Positions 17,378 through 26,482 of a stretch of DNA of 64,000 nt are shown piece after piece. Where the stretch lies: NCBI GenBank assembly GCA_020636095.1, contig JACJYN010000004.1, positions 496,001-560,000 of the forward strand, given 5' to 3'. Position 1 is the first letter of the stretch. Every line of letters begins with the position of its first letter. This DNA is from Lewinellaceae bacterium. GTDB lineage: Bacteria; Bacteroidota; Bacteroidia; Chitinophagales; Saprospiraceae. The position numbers were made by a program, and so were the translations under genes. The notes under the pieces were generated by a model, which worked only from the letters and a program-made list of their open reading frames with translations, had not been told where the DNA came from and did no database searches.

Positions 17378-17911
17378 ATGAGCGAGCAATTGAAACCGAG
17401 AAAGGTCAGCGAATCCCATACGGTCATGACCGAGATGGTGATGCCCAACGACACCAACCCCATGGGCAACCTGATGGGCGGCAACCTGCTGAGGTGGATG
17501 GATATTGCCTCCGGAATCTGTGCCGGCAAGCATTGTGAAGCTCATGTGGTGACGGCTTCGGTAGACCACGTTTCTTTTCAGAAGCCCATCAAATTAGGGG
17601 ATGTCATCACTCTGGAAGCCACGGTAACCCGCGCCTTTCGCACTTCGGTTGAAATCCACGTCGAAGTGTTTGCCAACGATATCAAAGGCGGGAACCCCCG
17701 CCGTTGTAACCACGCTTATTATACTTTCGTCGGCATGGATGATAACGGCAACCCCGAACCGGTCCCTCCCGTCCTGCCCCTTACCGAGATCGAGCAGCAA
17801 CGTTTTGACAGCGCTTCCAAACGACGGGAAATGCGCCTCATCCTCAGCGGCAGGATGAAACCCGAAGATGCCACGGAGTTTCGGGCCTTATTCCTGGAAC
17901 GAGAGCCGTAA
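17378..17911 (+). CDS. Acyl-CoA thioesterase (YciA/BACH hotdog family)
   Basis: A 177-residue cytoplasmic hotdog-fold enzyme that hydrolyses acyl-CoA. The signature NDTNPMGNLMGGNLLRWMD near residues 24-43 has the catalytic Asn/Asp pattern of the BACH/YciA group. The core helix is followed by strands VVTASVDHVSFQKPIKLGDV and ACNHAYYTFVGMD-like segments. The preferred chain length is not determinable. It is the last of the three closely spaced genes that start with lipB, which fits a fatty-acid-related context. Confidence 0.88.
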   Translation: MSEQLKPRKVSESHTVMTEMVMPNDTNPMGNLMGGNLLRWMDIASGICAGKHCEAHVVTASVDHVSFQKPIKLGDVITLEATVTRAFRTSVEIHVEVFANDIKGGNPRRCNHAYYTFVGMDDNGNPEPVPPVLPLTEIEQQRFDSASKRREMRLILSGRMKPEDATEFRALFLEREP

Positions 17912-18032
17912 ACCGGCTGCCACTCAATTTGCCTGTTTGCCGGGAAGTTGTCAAATTCTCAGCCGGCCTCTCCTTTTCCCTTAATTTGGATTCGTCTATT
18001 TTACCGGTATTAAATCAGGATATATTTAACTT

Positions 18033-20606
18033 ATGAAATTATTCCCTCCACATTTACTGGCAGGATTACTTTTTCTGCTTTTCTCCTGTGCCGAAAAGCC
18101 TCCCTCAAACCCACCGGAGAAAAATTTGTATGAACCCGATGACTATTTTGCGCTCGAGCGGGCTTATCCCGACCCGGCGTTCAATATCCGGGCTTATACC
18201 CGAGGATTGGAAGAGGCGCGCCAACCTCTTTCCTTCCGGAATGACTTTAGAGGCTTCCAGGAAGATTGGATCGTGCGCGGCCCGGGTAACATAGGCGGAC
18301 GGGCGAATACCCTAGCCGTGCATCCCCAGAATGAAAATATCATCTATGCCGGGTTTGCCCGGGGAGGGGTTTGGAAAACAACGGATGGTGGCCTTAGCTG
18401 GGCGCCACTGTTTGACGATCAGGTTTTTCTGGCCATCGGAGATATAGAAATAGACCCAACCGACCCGGAAGTTGTCTATGTGGGAACCGGCGACCCCAAT
18501 ATCAGTAGCCATCCTGGTATTGGCAACGGCCTATATAAAAGTATAGACGGAGGGCTTACCTGGCAGCATTTGGGGCTGGAAGCCCAACGGATTATTTCTC
18601 AGATACGCGTCAACCCGCAAAACCCGGACATTGTTTATGCCGCCGCCATGGGCCTTCCATTTGAACGCAATAATCAAAGAGGGCTTTACCGGTCGGAGGA
18701 TGGGGGGCAAAGTTGGGAGCAAGTCTTGTTTATCAGCAATCAGGCAGGGGTTATCGACCTGGCTATGCATCCGGCCGACCCCAATATACTTTACGCTGCT
18801 GGTTGGGATCGCATCCGGAATAACCAGGAGTCTACTATTACCGGAGCCGGAGCTAAAATCTATAAAACAACAGATGGTGGTGACACCTGGTCTCTTCTGG
18901 AGGGAGGGCTTCCTCAGGAAGAGATTGGGAGAATCGGCCTGGCGATCGCTCCATCCGACCCGGATGTTGTATATGCGCTGTATGTGGGCACCAACAGCCA
19001 GCTCTACGATGTATTTCGTACGAATGATGGAGGGGCGTCTTGGGTTCCTGTTGTTAACTTCGGCGGCCCGCAAGGGCTGGGGAACAGTGTACTTGGAGGG
19101 TTTGGTTGGTTCTTTGGGCAGGTTAGGGTTAATCCTGCTGACGCCGCCGACTTTTTTATTCTGGGCGTTGACTTATGGCGTACCCGCGACGGCGGCCAAA
19201 GCTGGGAAGAAGCGACGCCGCCCTGGTGGTTCTATGAGGTACATGCCGATAAGCATGACCTGGTATTTACTCCCTCTGGCAGCCTATTGCTGGCTACCGA
19301 CGGCGGCTTGTATCGCTCCGCGAGTGATGGCGCGGACTGGCAGGACATCGAAAATATTCCTACCACCCAATTCTACAGGGTTGCCTATAATCCTCATTTG
19401 CCAGGGCTGTACTACGGAGGAGCACAGGACAACGGCACTACGGGAGGCGCAGCATTGACAGAGCAATGGCCCCGGATTTTCGGTGGGGATGGCTTTCAGG
19501 TTGCTTTTCGTCCGGATTTATCCGAAGTTATGTATGCCGAAACTCAAAATGGCAATATCGTCGTTTCCCTCGACGGCGGTTTTAGTTTTGATGACGCTAC
19601 CGCTGGCATCGACCCGGACGACCGCCGGGATTGGGATATGCAGTACATCATCAGCCCCCATAATCCGGATGTGCTCTATACAGGAACCTTCCGGGCGTAC
19701 CGGAGTACTGCCGGAGCCATCCCCTTCTGGGAACCTATCAGCGAGGATCTGTCTGACGGGCTTGTACTCAATCCCCGTTACCATAACATTACCACTATTG
19801 AGGAGTCGCCGGTGGTAGAAGGCTTGCTTTACGTGGGGACCGTCGACGCCAATGTGTGGCGCTCAGATGATGCCGGCAGTAGCTGGCAGGAAATTAAAGA
19901 GGGCCTGCCGGAGCGGTACGTCACTTCTGTGAAAGCATCTCCTGAATTCGCCGATTGGGTATATGTCACCTTTTCAGGTTATAAAGACAATGATTTTATT
20001 CCCCGCCTGCACCGTTCCAATACCCGGGGCGATAATTGGGAGGACATCTCCGGAGACTTGCCGGACCTGGCCATTAATGATGTCTGTATCCTCCCCGGCC
20101 ACCGGGATTCCATCCTCTTTGTGGCTACGGACGGCGGCGTATACGGAAGTATGAACAGCGGACAGAACTGGGAGCGGCTGGGCCTCAATATGCCTTACGT
20201 ACCATCTTATGACCTGGAGTGGAATGAGGAACAGAACGAATTGGTGGCCGGTACCTTTGCCCGTTCAATCATGTCTTATCCCTTAGACTCCCTCTTCTCC
20301 ACCCCCCCGGATACCACAATGACCTCTACTTTCACTCCTCCTTCTCCAGCTAACGATGCCTTTCTTAAAGTTTATCCTTCGCCAGCCAAGGACTGGGTCC
20401 AGTTTGGGTTCCATAATATCGAAGCGGGAAAGACGTATCAGATTGCAGTGATCAACCAGGAAGGACAAGTGGTTTTGAGAAGGCAGGGCAACCAATCCGG
20501 CTATGTGGAGGAGGAAGTAGGCGTTTCGCGGCTGCCGGCAGGCATGTACACGGTAAAGGTAAAAATGCGCCACACGGTGAGAACGGGGCGTTTCGTGAAG
20601 CAATGA
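18033..20606 (+). CDS. BNR/Asp-box beta-propeller lipoprotein with T9SS sorting domain
   Basis: An 857-residue exported protein. The signal peptide carries a lipobox (LLFSCAEK, Cys near residue 19). At least nine Asp-box/BNR motifs follow, such as TTDGGLSWAPL, SIDGGLTWQHLG, TNDGGASWVPV and TRDGGQSWEEA, forming one or two sialidase/VPS10-like propellers. The last 80 residues (LKVYPSPAKDWVQFGF ... LPAGMYTVKV) form a type A T9SS sorting domain. No catalytic sialidase residues are evident, so binding or scaffolding is more likely than hydrolysis. A hairpin that could end transcription lies 42 bp downstream. The combination of lipobox and T9SS tail is unusual. Confidence 0.85.
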   Translation: MKLFPPHLLAGLLFLLFSCAEKPPSNPPEKNLYEPDDYFALERAYPDPAFNIRAYTRGLEEARQPLSFRNDFRGFQEDWIVRGPGNIGGRANTLAVHPQNENIIYAGFARGGVWKTTDGGLSWAPLFDDQVFLAIGDIEIDPTDPEVVYVGTGDPNISSHPGIGNGLYKSIDGGLTWQHLGLEAQRIISQIRVNPQNPDIVYAAAMGLPFERNNQRGLYRSEDGGQSWEQVLFISNQAGVIDLAMHPADPNILYAAGWDRIRNNQESTITGAGAKIYKTTDGGDTWSLLEGGLPQEEIGRIGLAIAPSDPDVVYALYVGTNSQLYDVFRTNDGGASWVPVVNFGGPQGLGNSVLGGFGWFFGQVRVNPADAADFFILGVDLWRTRDGGQSWEEATPPWWFYEVHADKHDLVFTPSGSLLLATDGGLYRSASDGADWQDIENIPTTQFYRVAYNPHLPGLYYGGAQDNGTTGGAALTEQWPRIFGGDGFQVAFRPDLSEVMYAETQNGNIVVSLDGGFSFDDATAGIDPDDRRDWDMQYIISPHNPDVLYTGTFRAYRSTAGAIPFWEPISEDLSDGLVLNPRYHNITTIEESPVVEGLLYVGTVDANVWRSDDAGSSWQEIKEGLPERYVTSVKASPEFADWVYVTFSGYKDNDFIPRLHRSNTRGDNWEDISGDLPDLAINDVCILPGHRDSILFVATDGGVYGSMNSGQNWERLGLNMPYVPSYDLEWNEEQNELVAGTFARSIMSYPLDSLFSTPPDTTMTSTFTPPSPANDAFLKVYPSPAKDWVQFGFHNIEAGKTYQIAVINQEGQVVLRRQGNQSGYVEEEVGVSRLPAGMYTVKVKMRHTVRTGRFVKQ

Positions 20607-20647
20607 ATGCGTTTCTCAGAGATGCTGGATAGCGCAGGGGCCGGCCT

Positions 20648-20678
20648 TGCCGTGCTAAAGCCATGTCTCAGCACGGCA
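20648..20678 (+). terminator. Hairpin downstream of the BNR lipoprotein
   Basis: TGCCGTGCT (20648-20656) pairs perfectly with AGCACGGCA (20670-20678) across a 13-base loop. No T-tract follows, so it may be a factor-dependent or structural hairpin rather than a classical intrinsic terminator. Confidence 0.45.
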
Positions 20679-20756
20679 GGCGGGCTGCCAATTGATTCCT
20701 TATCCAAATTTTCTTAAATTGGACAGCGTTAAGGATTTATCACTAAATGCAAAGCA

Positions 20757-21389
20757 ATGAAGCTGGAAGACCTGGATTTGAGCAAAGCCTACACTTATGC
20801 CGATTACCTCACCTGGACATTTGAAGAGACGGTGGAATTGATCAAAGGGAAAATCTTTAAAATGTCTCCTGCACCGAATACTTCCCATCAGGAGATTTCA
20901 TCGAATCTTCTGACAAAGATTTTTTATTTTTTCGAAAACAAGCCCTGCAAAGTATTTCATGCCCCCTTCGACGTCCGTCTTCCCCTCCCTCCGAACCAGA
21001 TAAAAGACGATGAAATCCAGACGGTTATACAGCCGGATATTTCTATTATTTGCGACCTGGCTAAACTGGATGCCAAAGGATGTTTGGGCGCTCCTGACTG
21101 GATCATTGAAATTGCTTCTCCCAGCACTTCCAAAAAAGACAGAAAGGATAAGTTTGAAGTGTATGAATTTTCGGGAGTCAAGGAATATTGGATGGTTTTC
21201 CCTCAGGAAAAGTATGTGCTGGCCTATATTTTGAATGAAGAAGGAAAATATGTTGGGCGCCCTCCATTCAACAAGGAAGACAAGGTCAGCCCAGTGATCT
21301 TTCCCAACCTGTTAATTGACCTTCAGAATATTTTCCCGGAAAGTAACCTGGTCGAAGAGCCCTGGGATGAGCACTATATCCGGATGTAG
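20757..21389 (+). CDS. Uma2-family (DUF820) PD-(D/E)XK nuclease-like protein
   Basis: A 210-residue soluble protein of the Uma2 restriction-endonuclease-like family. Conserved points are the EELIKGKIFKMSPAPNTSHQEIS start block, VIQPDISIICD with the metal-binding aspartate, and PDWIIEIASPSTSKKDRKDKFEVY with the E-x-hydrophobic...K core of the nuclease fold. These genes are very abundant in cyanobacteria and some Bacteroidota and their biological role is unsettled. It is a single gene here, with no toxin-antitoxin partner beside it. The 113 bp after it hold only short GTGTACGG-type repeats. Confidence 0.85.
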   Translation: MKLEDLDLSKAYTYADYLTWTFEETVELIKGKIFKMSPAPNTSHQEISSNLLTKIFYFFENKPCKVFHAPFDVRLPLPPNQIKDDEIQTVIQPDISIICDLAKLDAKGCLGAPDWIIEIASPSTSKKDRKDKFEVYEFSGVKEYWMVFPQEKYVLAYILNEEGKYVGRPPFNKEDKVSPVIFPNLLIDLQNIFPESNLVEEPWDEHYIRM

Positions 21390-21502
21390 TGTACGGTGTA
21401 CGGCTTGAAAGCCCAATTCATGGCCTATGCGCGTACACCCTACACCTTTCAGCCCAGCCGTGCCACGTACAGCGTAGATTGAATGTATGCCTAATCATTC
21501 CC

Positions 21503-24316
21503 TCAATCCTCCTCTTCTTCCTCCTCGTACTGTTCGCGGCCCGAACGGTCGATCAACAAACTACTGGCCTGCTGAACCCCCTGAAGGACCACATCCAGAA
21601 CATTGACGTGGGCGGGCCGGGAAGCCATGAAGAAAATAGCTTCAGCAACATCGCGAGCCGACAGCGGCTTAAACCCTTCGTAGATGTTGGCTTGTTCCTC
21701 GTTGCCGTCGAAGCGCACCAATGCAAACTCCGTTTCTTCTACATGGGCGGGGCTCACCATGCTGACCCGGACGTTGTGTTGGTGCAGGTCGAGGCGCATG
21801 GCTTTCGTCAGGGCTTCAACGGCTGCCTTGGTGGCGCAGTAAACGTTCCCGCTGGGGTAAACATCCCGGCCGGCGGTGGAGCTCACATTGATGATGTGGC
21901 CGCTCTTGCGTTTTACCATACCCGGAGACACTGCCCGGGTCATGTACAACAAGCCTTTCAGGTTGGTGTCGATCATCTCTTCCCAGTGGGCTATCTGGCC
22001 CTCGTGGATGGGGGCCAACCCTTTGGCCTTACCGGCATTATTGATCAGAATATCGACTTCCATTCCTTTTTCACCAAGTTTTTCCATCACTTCCTCTACG
22101 GCAGCTCCGTCCCGGACGTCATAAGCGATGGCGAGAACATCCGCACCGGACTCTTCTTTAAACCGTGCTTTCAATTCTTCCAGGCGCTTGGCCCTCCGGC
22201 CCGTAATGATAACACGGTAGCCATTTTGGGCAAATATTTCGGCGGTAGCCCTTCCGATTCCGGAGGTTGCCCCCGTAATGAGAACCGTTTGGCCGATTTT
22301 GGGAACTGCTTCTATTTTCTCCTTTTCTGCTTCCATCTCCTGGCGCAGCAAAGCCGCTTCTGCTTCTCTGGAATTCAGCAATTCTTCCAGGCTGCTGATA
22401 TTCGCCTTGAGCGCTTCAATGGTGTCCTGTTCGGCGGTGGAAACAGAAGCGGAAGGCACTTTTTCCCGAAAGGCGAGGTCGTTTTCGGGGGTGTGCAATT
22501 CCGGGTTGATCACAATGGCGCGGGCATAGGCTTTTCGGGCTTTGGCACGATGCCCCATCTGTAAGTAAGCCAGTGCCAGGTCGTAATTGGCGAACGGATG
22601 CCGGGGGGCAATTTCGAGCGTCTGCTTTAAGAGTTTGACGGCTTTTTTAGGCTTATCCATCGCTTCATTCAGTAGCAAGGCATACTGGTAGTATGCATCC
22701 GCGTTTTGATCATCCTGTTTTATCGCTTTCTTGAAATATTTGGAAGCTGCTTTTTGCTTTCCTTCGAAGTGTGCCGACAGGATCAGGCCCAGGCGATAAT
22801 GCGCGTGGGGGTACCGGGAGTTGACGTCAATTAACTGCAGATAGTAGTGCCGGGCTGCATCGAAATCTTCCAGTAACTCGTTGAGTTCGCCCATCAGGAA
22901 GAGGGCGTGCTCATTGTCCGGTTCAGCCTCGACAACCGGCTTCAGGACTTTTCGGGCGGAAAGGTAATCACGGCCGCGCTGTGCCAGCATCAGCGCATAG
23001 TGATACCTCAGATAAGGGTTGTCAGGATACTCTTCCACTGCCTGGGCCATAAAGGCCAGCCCTTCCTGTACCTGTCCTGTGTTGAAGTATTCCAGCGCTT
23101 CTTCCACCAGGTCTGAAACCTTGTCTTCCTCATTATCATCCTCTTCCTCTTCCTCTTCCTCTCCATTTTCCTCTTCCTTCTGGGATTCAAGGCCTGGGGT
23201 AAGGGGTTCTTCTTCTGAAAGATCATCGTCTTCGTCATCATCCAGGTAGAAGTCCGCTCGCTCATTCTCATCTTCTTCCGGCTGAAGCACCTCCTCACTT
23301 TCCACAGCGGACAGGGAGCGGGCGGCGCTTTCCGCTTCTACCTCAAACTCGACCTCTGCTATCGTCGTTTCTTCAGCGGGGGGAGCAAACCGAAAGGCAT
23401 CTTCCAGTCCAGAGGTAATGGCGGCCGCTATTTCGTCTTCTGAGGTTTCTTCCCCGACGGGGGCTTCTTCTTCCGGCGCCTCTTCCGGAAGTTCCTCCTG
23501 AACGGGTTCTTCGATCAGGTCAATGCCAGGGATGTCGGCAAGGTGCAACGGAGCCTGCTCTTCTTCTGCTTTTTCTTCTTCAACCACGGGAGCAGGGCTT
23601 TCCTGTTTTACCTCTATCTTTTCTTTTTCCTCCGCCGGAGCCGGGGGCTCTTCGGCAGGCATTTCTTCTACTATATCAGGGGATACAGGCCTGGCGGCGG
23701 TATAGGTGGCGCCAAGTGCCTTGAACCGGCTCCATCCACTGGGGTCGTCGTTGAATTTGAAAAAATGTTCAAAACTGTTATCTACCAGTTCCTGGTGGGT
23801 TAGGTAATTCATGCCTCTCAAAACGCGAAGAAATTCTCCGGCTTCACTGGAGATTTCACGCATGATTTTGAGATGTGAATTGAACGCATTTTCGTCGAAG
23901 TCCTTCATGTGCCGCTTTTGGCGGCGCAGGTCCAGGTATTGGTCCTGCCAGTAATTGATATATTGTATGATGTCGCTTACCCGTTCAAAGTCGGTCTGGA
24001 TTTTCACTGATTTTCCGGTCTGCTCATCCTCGGACAGGCCTTCGATCACTATGGGCAGTATCTGGGTTCGTTTCTCCTGCAGCAGTTTGAGGCCGTGTTG
24101 CATACACTGGGCTGCTTTGAGAAAGTTGTCGCTTACGATGAGAAGAATAGGGTTGGGCTGGTTGAGCAGTTGGTCGGCAAGGGGCGTACCGGCGGTGGTT
24201 TTGGTTCCGGCAAAGTGCTGGAATTGATAACCGGAGGAACTCAGTTGCTGCTCGAGTTGCTTCACCACCTGCTCATTGTCAGCACAATAGGCAATAGCAA
24301 TGTTTTTTGTGCTCAT
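21503..24316 (-). CDS. TIR-like + TPR + short-chain dehydrogenase fusion protein
   Basis: A 937-residue cytoplasmic protein with three recognisable parts. Residues 1-130 look like a TIR fold: IAIAYCADNEQVVKQLEQQL, then ILLIVSDNFLKAAQCM and TQILPIVIEG in the right order. Residues about 210-400 are a very acidic, low-complexity linker. Residues 410-620 are five or more TPR units (NPYLRYHYALMLAQRG; ANYDLALAYLQMGHRAKARK), followed by a short coiled coil. Residues 670-937 form a complete classical SDR: TGATSGIG, NNAG, catalytic Ser in NVSSTAG and YCATK. The glutamate expected after the TIR cysteine in NAD-cleaving members is not obvious. It lies 4 bp after the TlpA-like gene, suggesting one operon. 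I know no characterised protein with this architecture. Confidence 0.82.
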   Translation of the reverse strand: MSTKNIAIAYCADNEQVVKQLEQQLSSSGYQFQHFAGTKTTAGTPLADQLLNQPNPILLIVSDNFLKAAQCMQHGLKLLQEKRTQILPIVIEGLSEDEQTGKSVKIQTDFERVSDIIQYINYWQDQYLDLRRQKRHMKDFDENAFNSHLKIMREISSEAGEFLRVLRGMNYLTHQELVDNSFEHFFKFNDDPSGWSRFKALGATYTAARPVSPDIVEEMPAEEPPAPAEEKEKIEVKQESPAPVVEEEKAEEEQAPLHLADIPGIDLIEEPVQEELPEEAPEEEAPVGEETSEDEIAAAITSGLEDAFRFAPPAEETTIAEVEFEVEAESAARSLSAVESEEVLQPEEDENERADFYLDDDEDDDLSEEEPLTPGLESQKEEENGEEEEEEEDDNEEDKVSDLVEEALEYFNTGQVQEGLAFMAQAVEEYPDNPYLRYHYALMLAQRGRDYLSARKVLKPVVEAEPDNEHALFLMGELNELLEDFDAARHYYLQLIDVNSRYPHAHYRLGLILSAHFEGKQKAASKYFKKAIKQDDQNADAYYQYALLLNEAMDKPKKAVKLLKQTLEIAPRHPFANYDLALAYLQMGHRAKARKAYARAIVINPELHTPENDLAFREKVPSASVSTAEQDTIEALKANISSLEELLNSREAEAALLRQEMEAEKEKIEAVPKIGQTVLITGATSGIGRATAEIFAQNGYRVIITGRRAKRLEELKARFKEESGADVLAIAYDVRDGAAVEEVMEKLGEKGMEVDILINNAGKAKGLAPIHEGQIAHWEEMIDTNLKGLLYMTRAVSPGMVKRKSGHIINVSSTAGRDVYPSGNVYCATKAAVEALTKAMRLDLHQHNVRVSMVSPAHVEETEFALVRFDGNEEQANIYEGFKPLSARDVAEAIFFMASRPAHVNVLDVVLQGVQQASSLLIDRSGREQYEEEEEED

Positions 24317-24320
24317 GATT

Positions 24321-25682
24321 TCAAATTGATTTCTGGTTGATGTTGTCTTTTTCTTCTAGAAGTTGGTTGATAAAGGATGTAAATTCCTGCTTGAAAGATT
24401 GATATTCCTGGGTAGCCGGGCCCGTGAATCCAGTGTGTATCTTCCTCACCTTTCCCGCCTTATCCACTACGATCAGGGTGGGGAAGGCAATCACCTGGTT
24501 GAGCATGGGAAGCGCTTTGGCTGCCTCTTCAGTATCTGCTTTTCCGGCCAGGAGAATTTCATAATTCAACCCCAACGCCTTTTTAAACGTTTGAATGGCC
24601 TTTTTAGCCTTTTCGGGCTCCTGATATCGCTCAAAAGACAGCCCAATAACTGCTATCGGCTGCTCCGGATGTTCTGCGAGGTATTCCCGGAGAAACACGG
24701 ACTCATCCCGGCAATTGGGACACCAGCTTCCGAGGATCTGCACCAAGACGATCTTATCTTTATAAGCAGGATCAGGCAAAGAAATTGTTTTGCCTTCCGG
24801 CGTTTCGAAAGAAAAGGCCAGCCCTTCGTACCCCTCCTTGATATAAGTCAGGCTATTGGGGTCCGGCAGCTGAAAATCCGGATTGGCTTTGGCGGTCCAA
24901 AGCGTTTTATAGTGCTTTCCCGAGCGAAAGGACCCGATAAGGGTGCTATCCGGCTGGATTTTTGCTTCAAAAAGAAAAGCATGGGCGCCATCAAAGCAAC
25001 TCAGGTAGAGTTTATCGTGCTGAATGGTTCCGTCCAGAAAGCGGTAATCACCGGTTTCGGTGAGGAATGTGCCCGAAAGGTGGTTGCCGTCCTGCTTAAA
25101 TTCACCAGCCGCCTGGTAGGGCGATTCGCCTTCAATTCCAAAAGTTACTTCCCATCGCCCGCTGACATCCATAATCGGGGGTTTGCGCAGGGTGGTGAAC
25201 CGATAAGCCTGTCCCTGATAGGCTTTGAACGGGATATTGTAATTTTCCCGGTCTTTCACGATCCATTCGCCTTCCATCACATCCTCCTCAAAGATGGCGC
25301 GGATGTAGGAATCGTAAACCGGGAGGTTGATTACTACCGTGTCCTTGGCAGTCGACCGGTCGCGGCCAATAGTGATGTCTTCGACTTTTATTCGTTCTTC
25401 CCCGTTGATGATTTCGATGTAAAACTTCTGATCGTCGGTGTACTTGACCTCAAAATTGAACGGAAGTTCACCCTGGGTTACTTCTTCAAATTCCAGGTTC
25501 ATCAATTGGGGTAGCGGTTTGCCCTCCGGGTTGGTGGCCAGAGAACGGGAATCCAGTTCCAGTACCGCTCGCCAGGGGCCGGGGGGCAGGCCGTTGAAGG
25601 GGTGCTCAATGACGATGCAGGAAGTCCATCCGGTAATAAAAATGATTGCTAATATCCAAAGGGATTGCGCGTGCCTGTTCAT
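24321..25682 (-). CDS. TlpA-like thioredoxin-fold lipoprotein
   Basis: A 453-residue lipoprotein; the signal peptide ends in a lipobox (FITGWTSC, Cys near residue 22). The N-terminal 270 residues are beta-rich and DUF4369/lipocalin-like (for example SGRWEVTFGIEGESPYQ and GSFRSGKHYKTLWTAK). The last 170 residues form a TlpA/ResA-type thioredoxin domain with the active site GSWCPNCRDES. Such proteins reduce or isomerise disulfides in the periplasm. It ends four bases before the start of the TIR-TPR-SDR gene and is probably its upstream operon partner. Confidence 0.85.
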   Translation of the reverse strand: MNRHAQSLWILAIIFITGWTSCIVIEHPFNGLPPGPWRAVLELDSRSLATNPEGKPLPQLMNLEFEEVTQGELPFNFEVKYTDDQKFYIEIINGEERIKVEDITIGRDRSTAKDTVVINLPVYDSYIRAIFEEDVMEGEWIVKDRENYNIPFKAYQGQAYRFTTLRKPPIMDVSGRWEVTFGIEGESPYQAAGEFKQDGNHLSGTFLTETGDYRFLDGTIQHDKLYLSCFDGAHAFLFEAKIQPDSTLIGSFRSGKHYKTLWTAKANPDFQLPDPNSLTYIKEGYEGLAFSFETPEGKTISLPDPAYKDKIVLVQILGSWCPNCRDESVFLREYLAEHPEQPIAVIGLSFERYQEPEKAKKAIQTFKKALGLNYEILLAGKADTEEAAKALPMLNQVIAFPTLIVVDKAGKVRKIHTGFTGPATQEYQSFKQEFTSFINQLLEEKDNINQKSI

Positions 25683-25897
25683 TCTCTTATTTTACTGAAA
25701 AATTCTCGAAAAGATACAGCTTCTTTGACAAATTTCGCGGATTAGCTGAAAGTCGAAACAGCGGCGGGCCCCCGTGTAACCTAAGGGCGCGCTGTGTTGC
25801 GGTTTTCGGGTAGTGCTGTTTCACGAAATTATCCAGGAACCCATATTCAATGAGGTAACCCCAAAATTCTCCCATTGTTGCTTTCGAGCATCGGAAT

Positions 25898-26431
25898 TTA
25901 CCTGGTGCTTTCTCCCGAAAAATGGTCTTCTTTGTATTTAAACAGTACATTGAAGGTAGTCAGGCTGCCATAAATCCGGGTAATGTATTGTTGCAGGTTG
26001 ACTTTTTCCTCGTCAGTCAGGTTTGAACTATTGATCCTTTGCTCCATTACCCGTAGCCGGTCTCTTACCATAACGAGTTTATGGAAAAAGGTTTCAATGG
26101 GCACTTCTTTTTCTTTTAATCCTTCTTCTCCCGGCCGGAGGATCATGGCCCCGCCATCCCAGCGGTCGCCTAGTGGCACCTCCTCGGAGATATCGGAAAA
26201 GGCGCGCAGGACCTTGATCATCGACTTTTCGATCTCGCTGAAAGAGATGCCCTCTTCGGGAGGAACGGCATCGATGACCTCCCATTTTTCGTATTCCTTG
26301 CCTACCTGTTTGATCCCGTAAAGCATGAAACAAACGTCGTAGGCAGCTTTGTGTAAACGAATGACGACGCCATCTCCGTAAGCCGGGTGCCGAACGCGGG
26401 AACCAATGCCGAGGATCTGTTTTTCACTCAT
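25898..26431 (-). CDS. Conserved Bacteroidota hypothetical protein with SH3-like N terminus
   Basis: A 177-residue soluble protein. The first 50 residues (GIGSRVRHPAYGDGVVIRLH ... YDVCFMLYG) look like a small SH3/CarD-like barrel, the sort of fold found in polymerase- or DNA-associated proteins. The middle (ISFSEIEKSMIKVLRAFSD) and the C-terminal half are helical, with a likely coiled coil around VMEQRINSSNLTDEEKVNLQQ. I do not recognise a named family. The 215 bp between this gene and the TlpA-like start hold no supported feature. Confidence 0.7.
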   Translation of the reverse strand: MSEKQILGIGSRVRHPAYGDGVVIRLHKAAYDVCFMLYGIKQVGKEYEKWEVIDAVPPEEGISFSEIEKSMIKVLRAFSDISEEVPLGDRWDGGAMILRPGEEGLKEKEVPIETFFHKLVMVRDRLRVMEQRINSSNLTDEEKVNLQQYITRIYGSLTTFNVLFKYKEDHFSGESTR

Positions 26432-26482
26432 TTCTGACTATGTGTTTGGTTATGAAATTTTTCAAAAATGTTGTCCGGCCCC

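Noticed and set aside
25687..25950. 87-codon minus-strand frame between the TlpA-like and SH3-like genes
   Set aside because: It overlaps the 3' end of the SH3-like gene, has no recognisable feature and no promoter; support is too weak.
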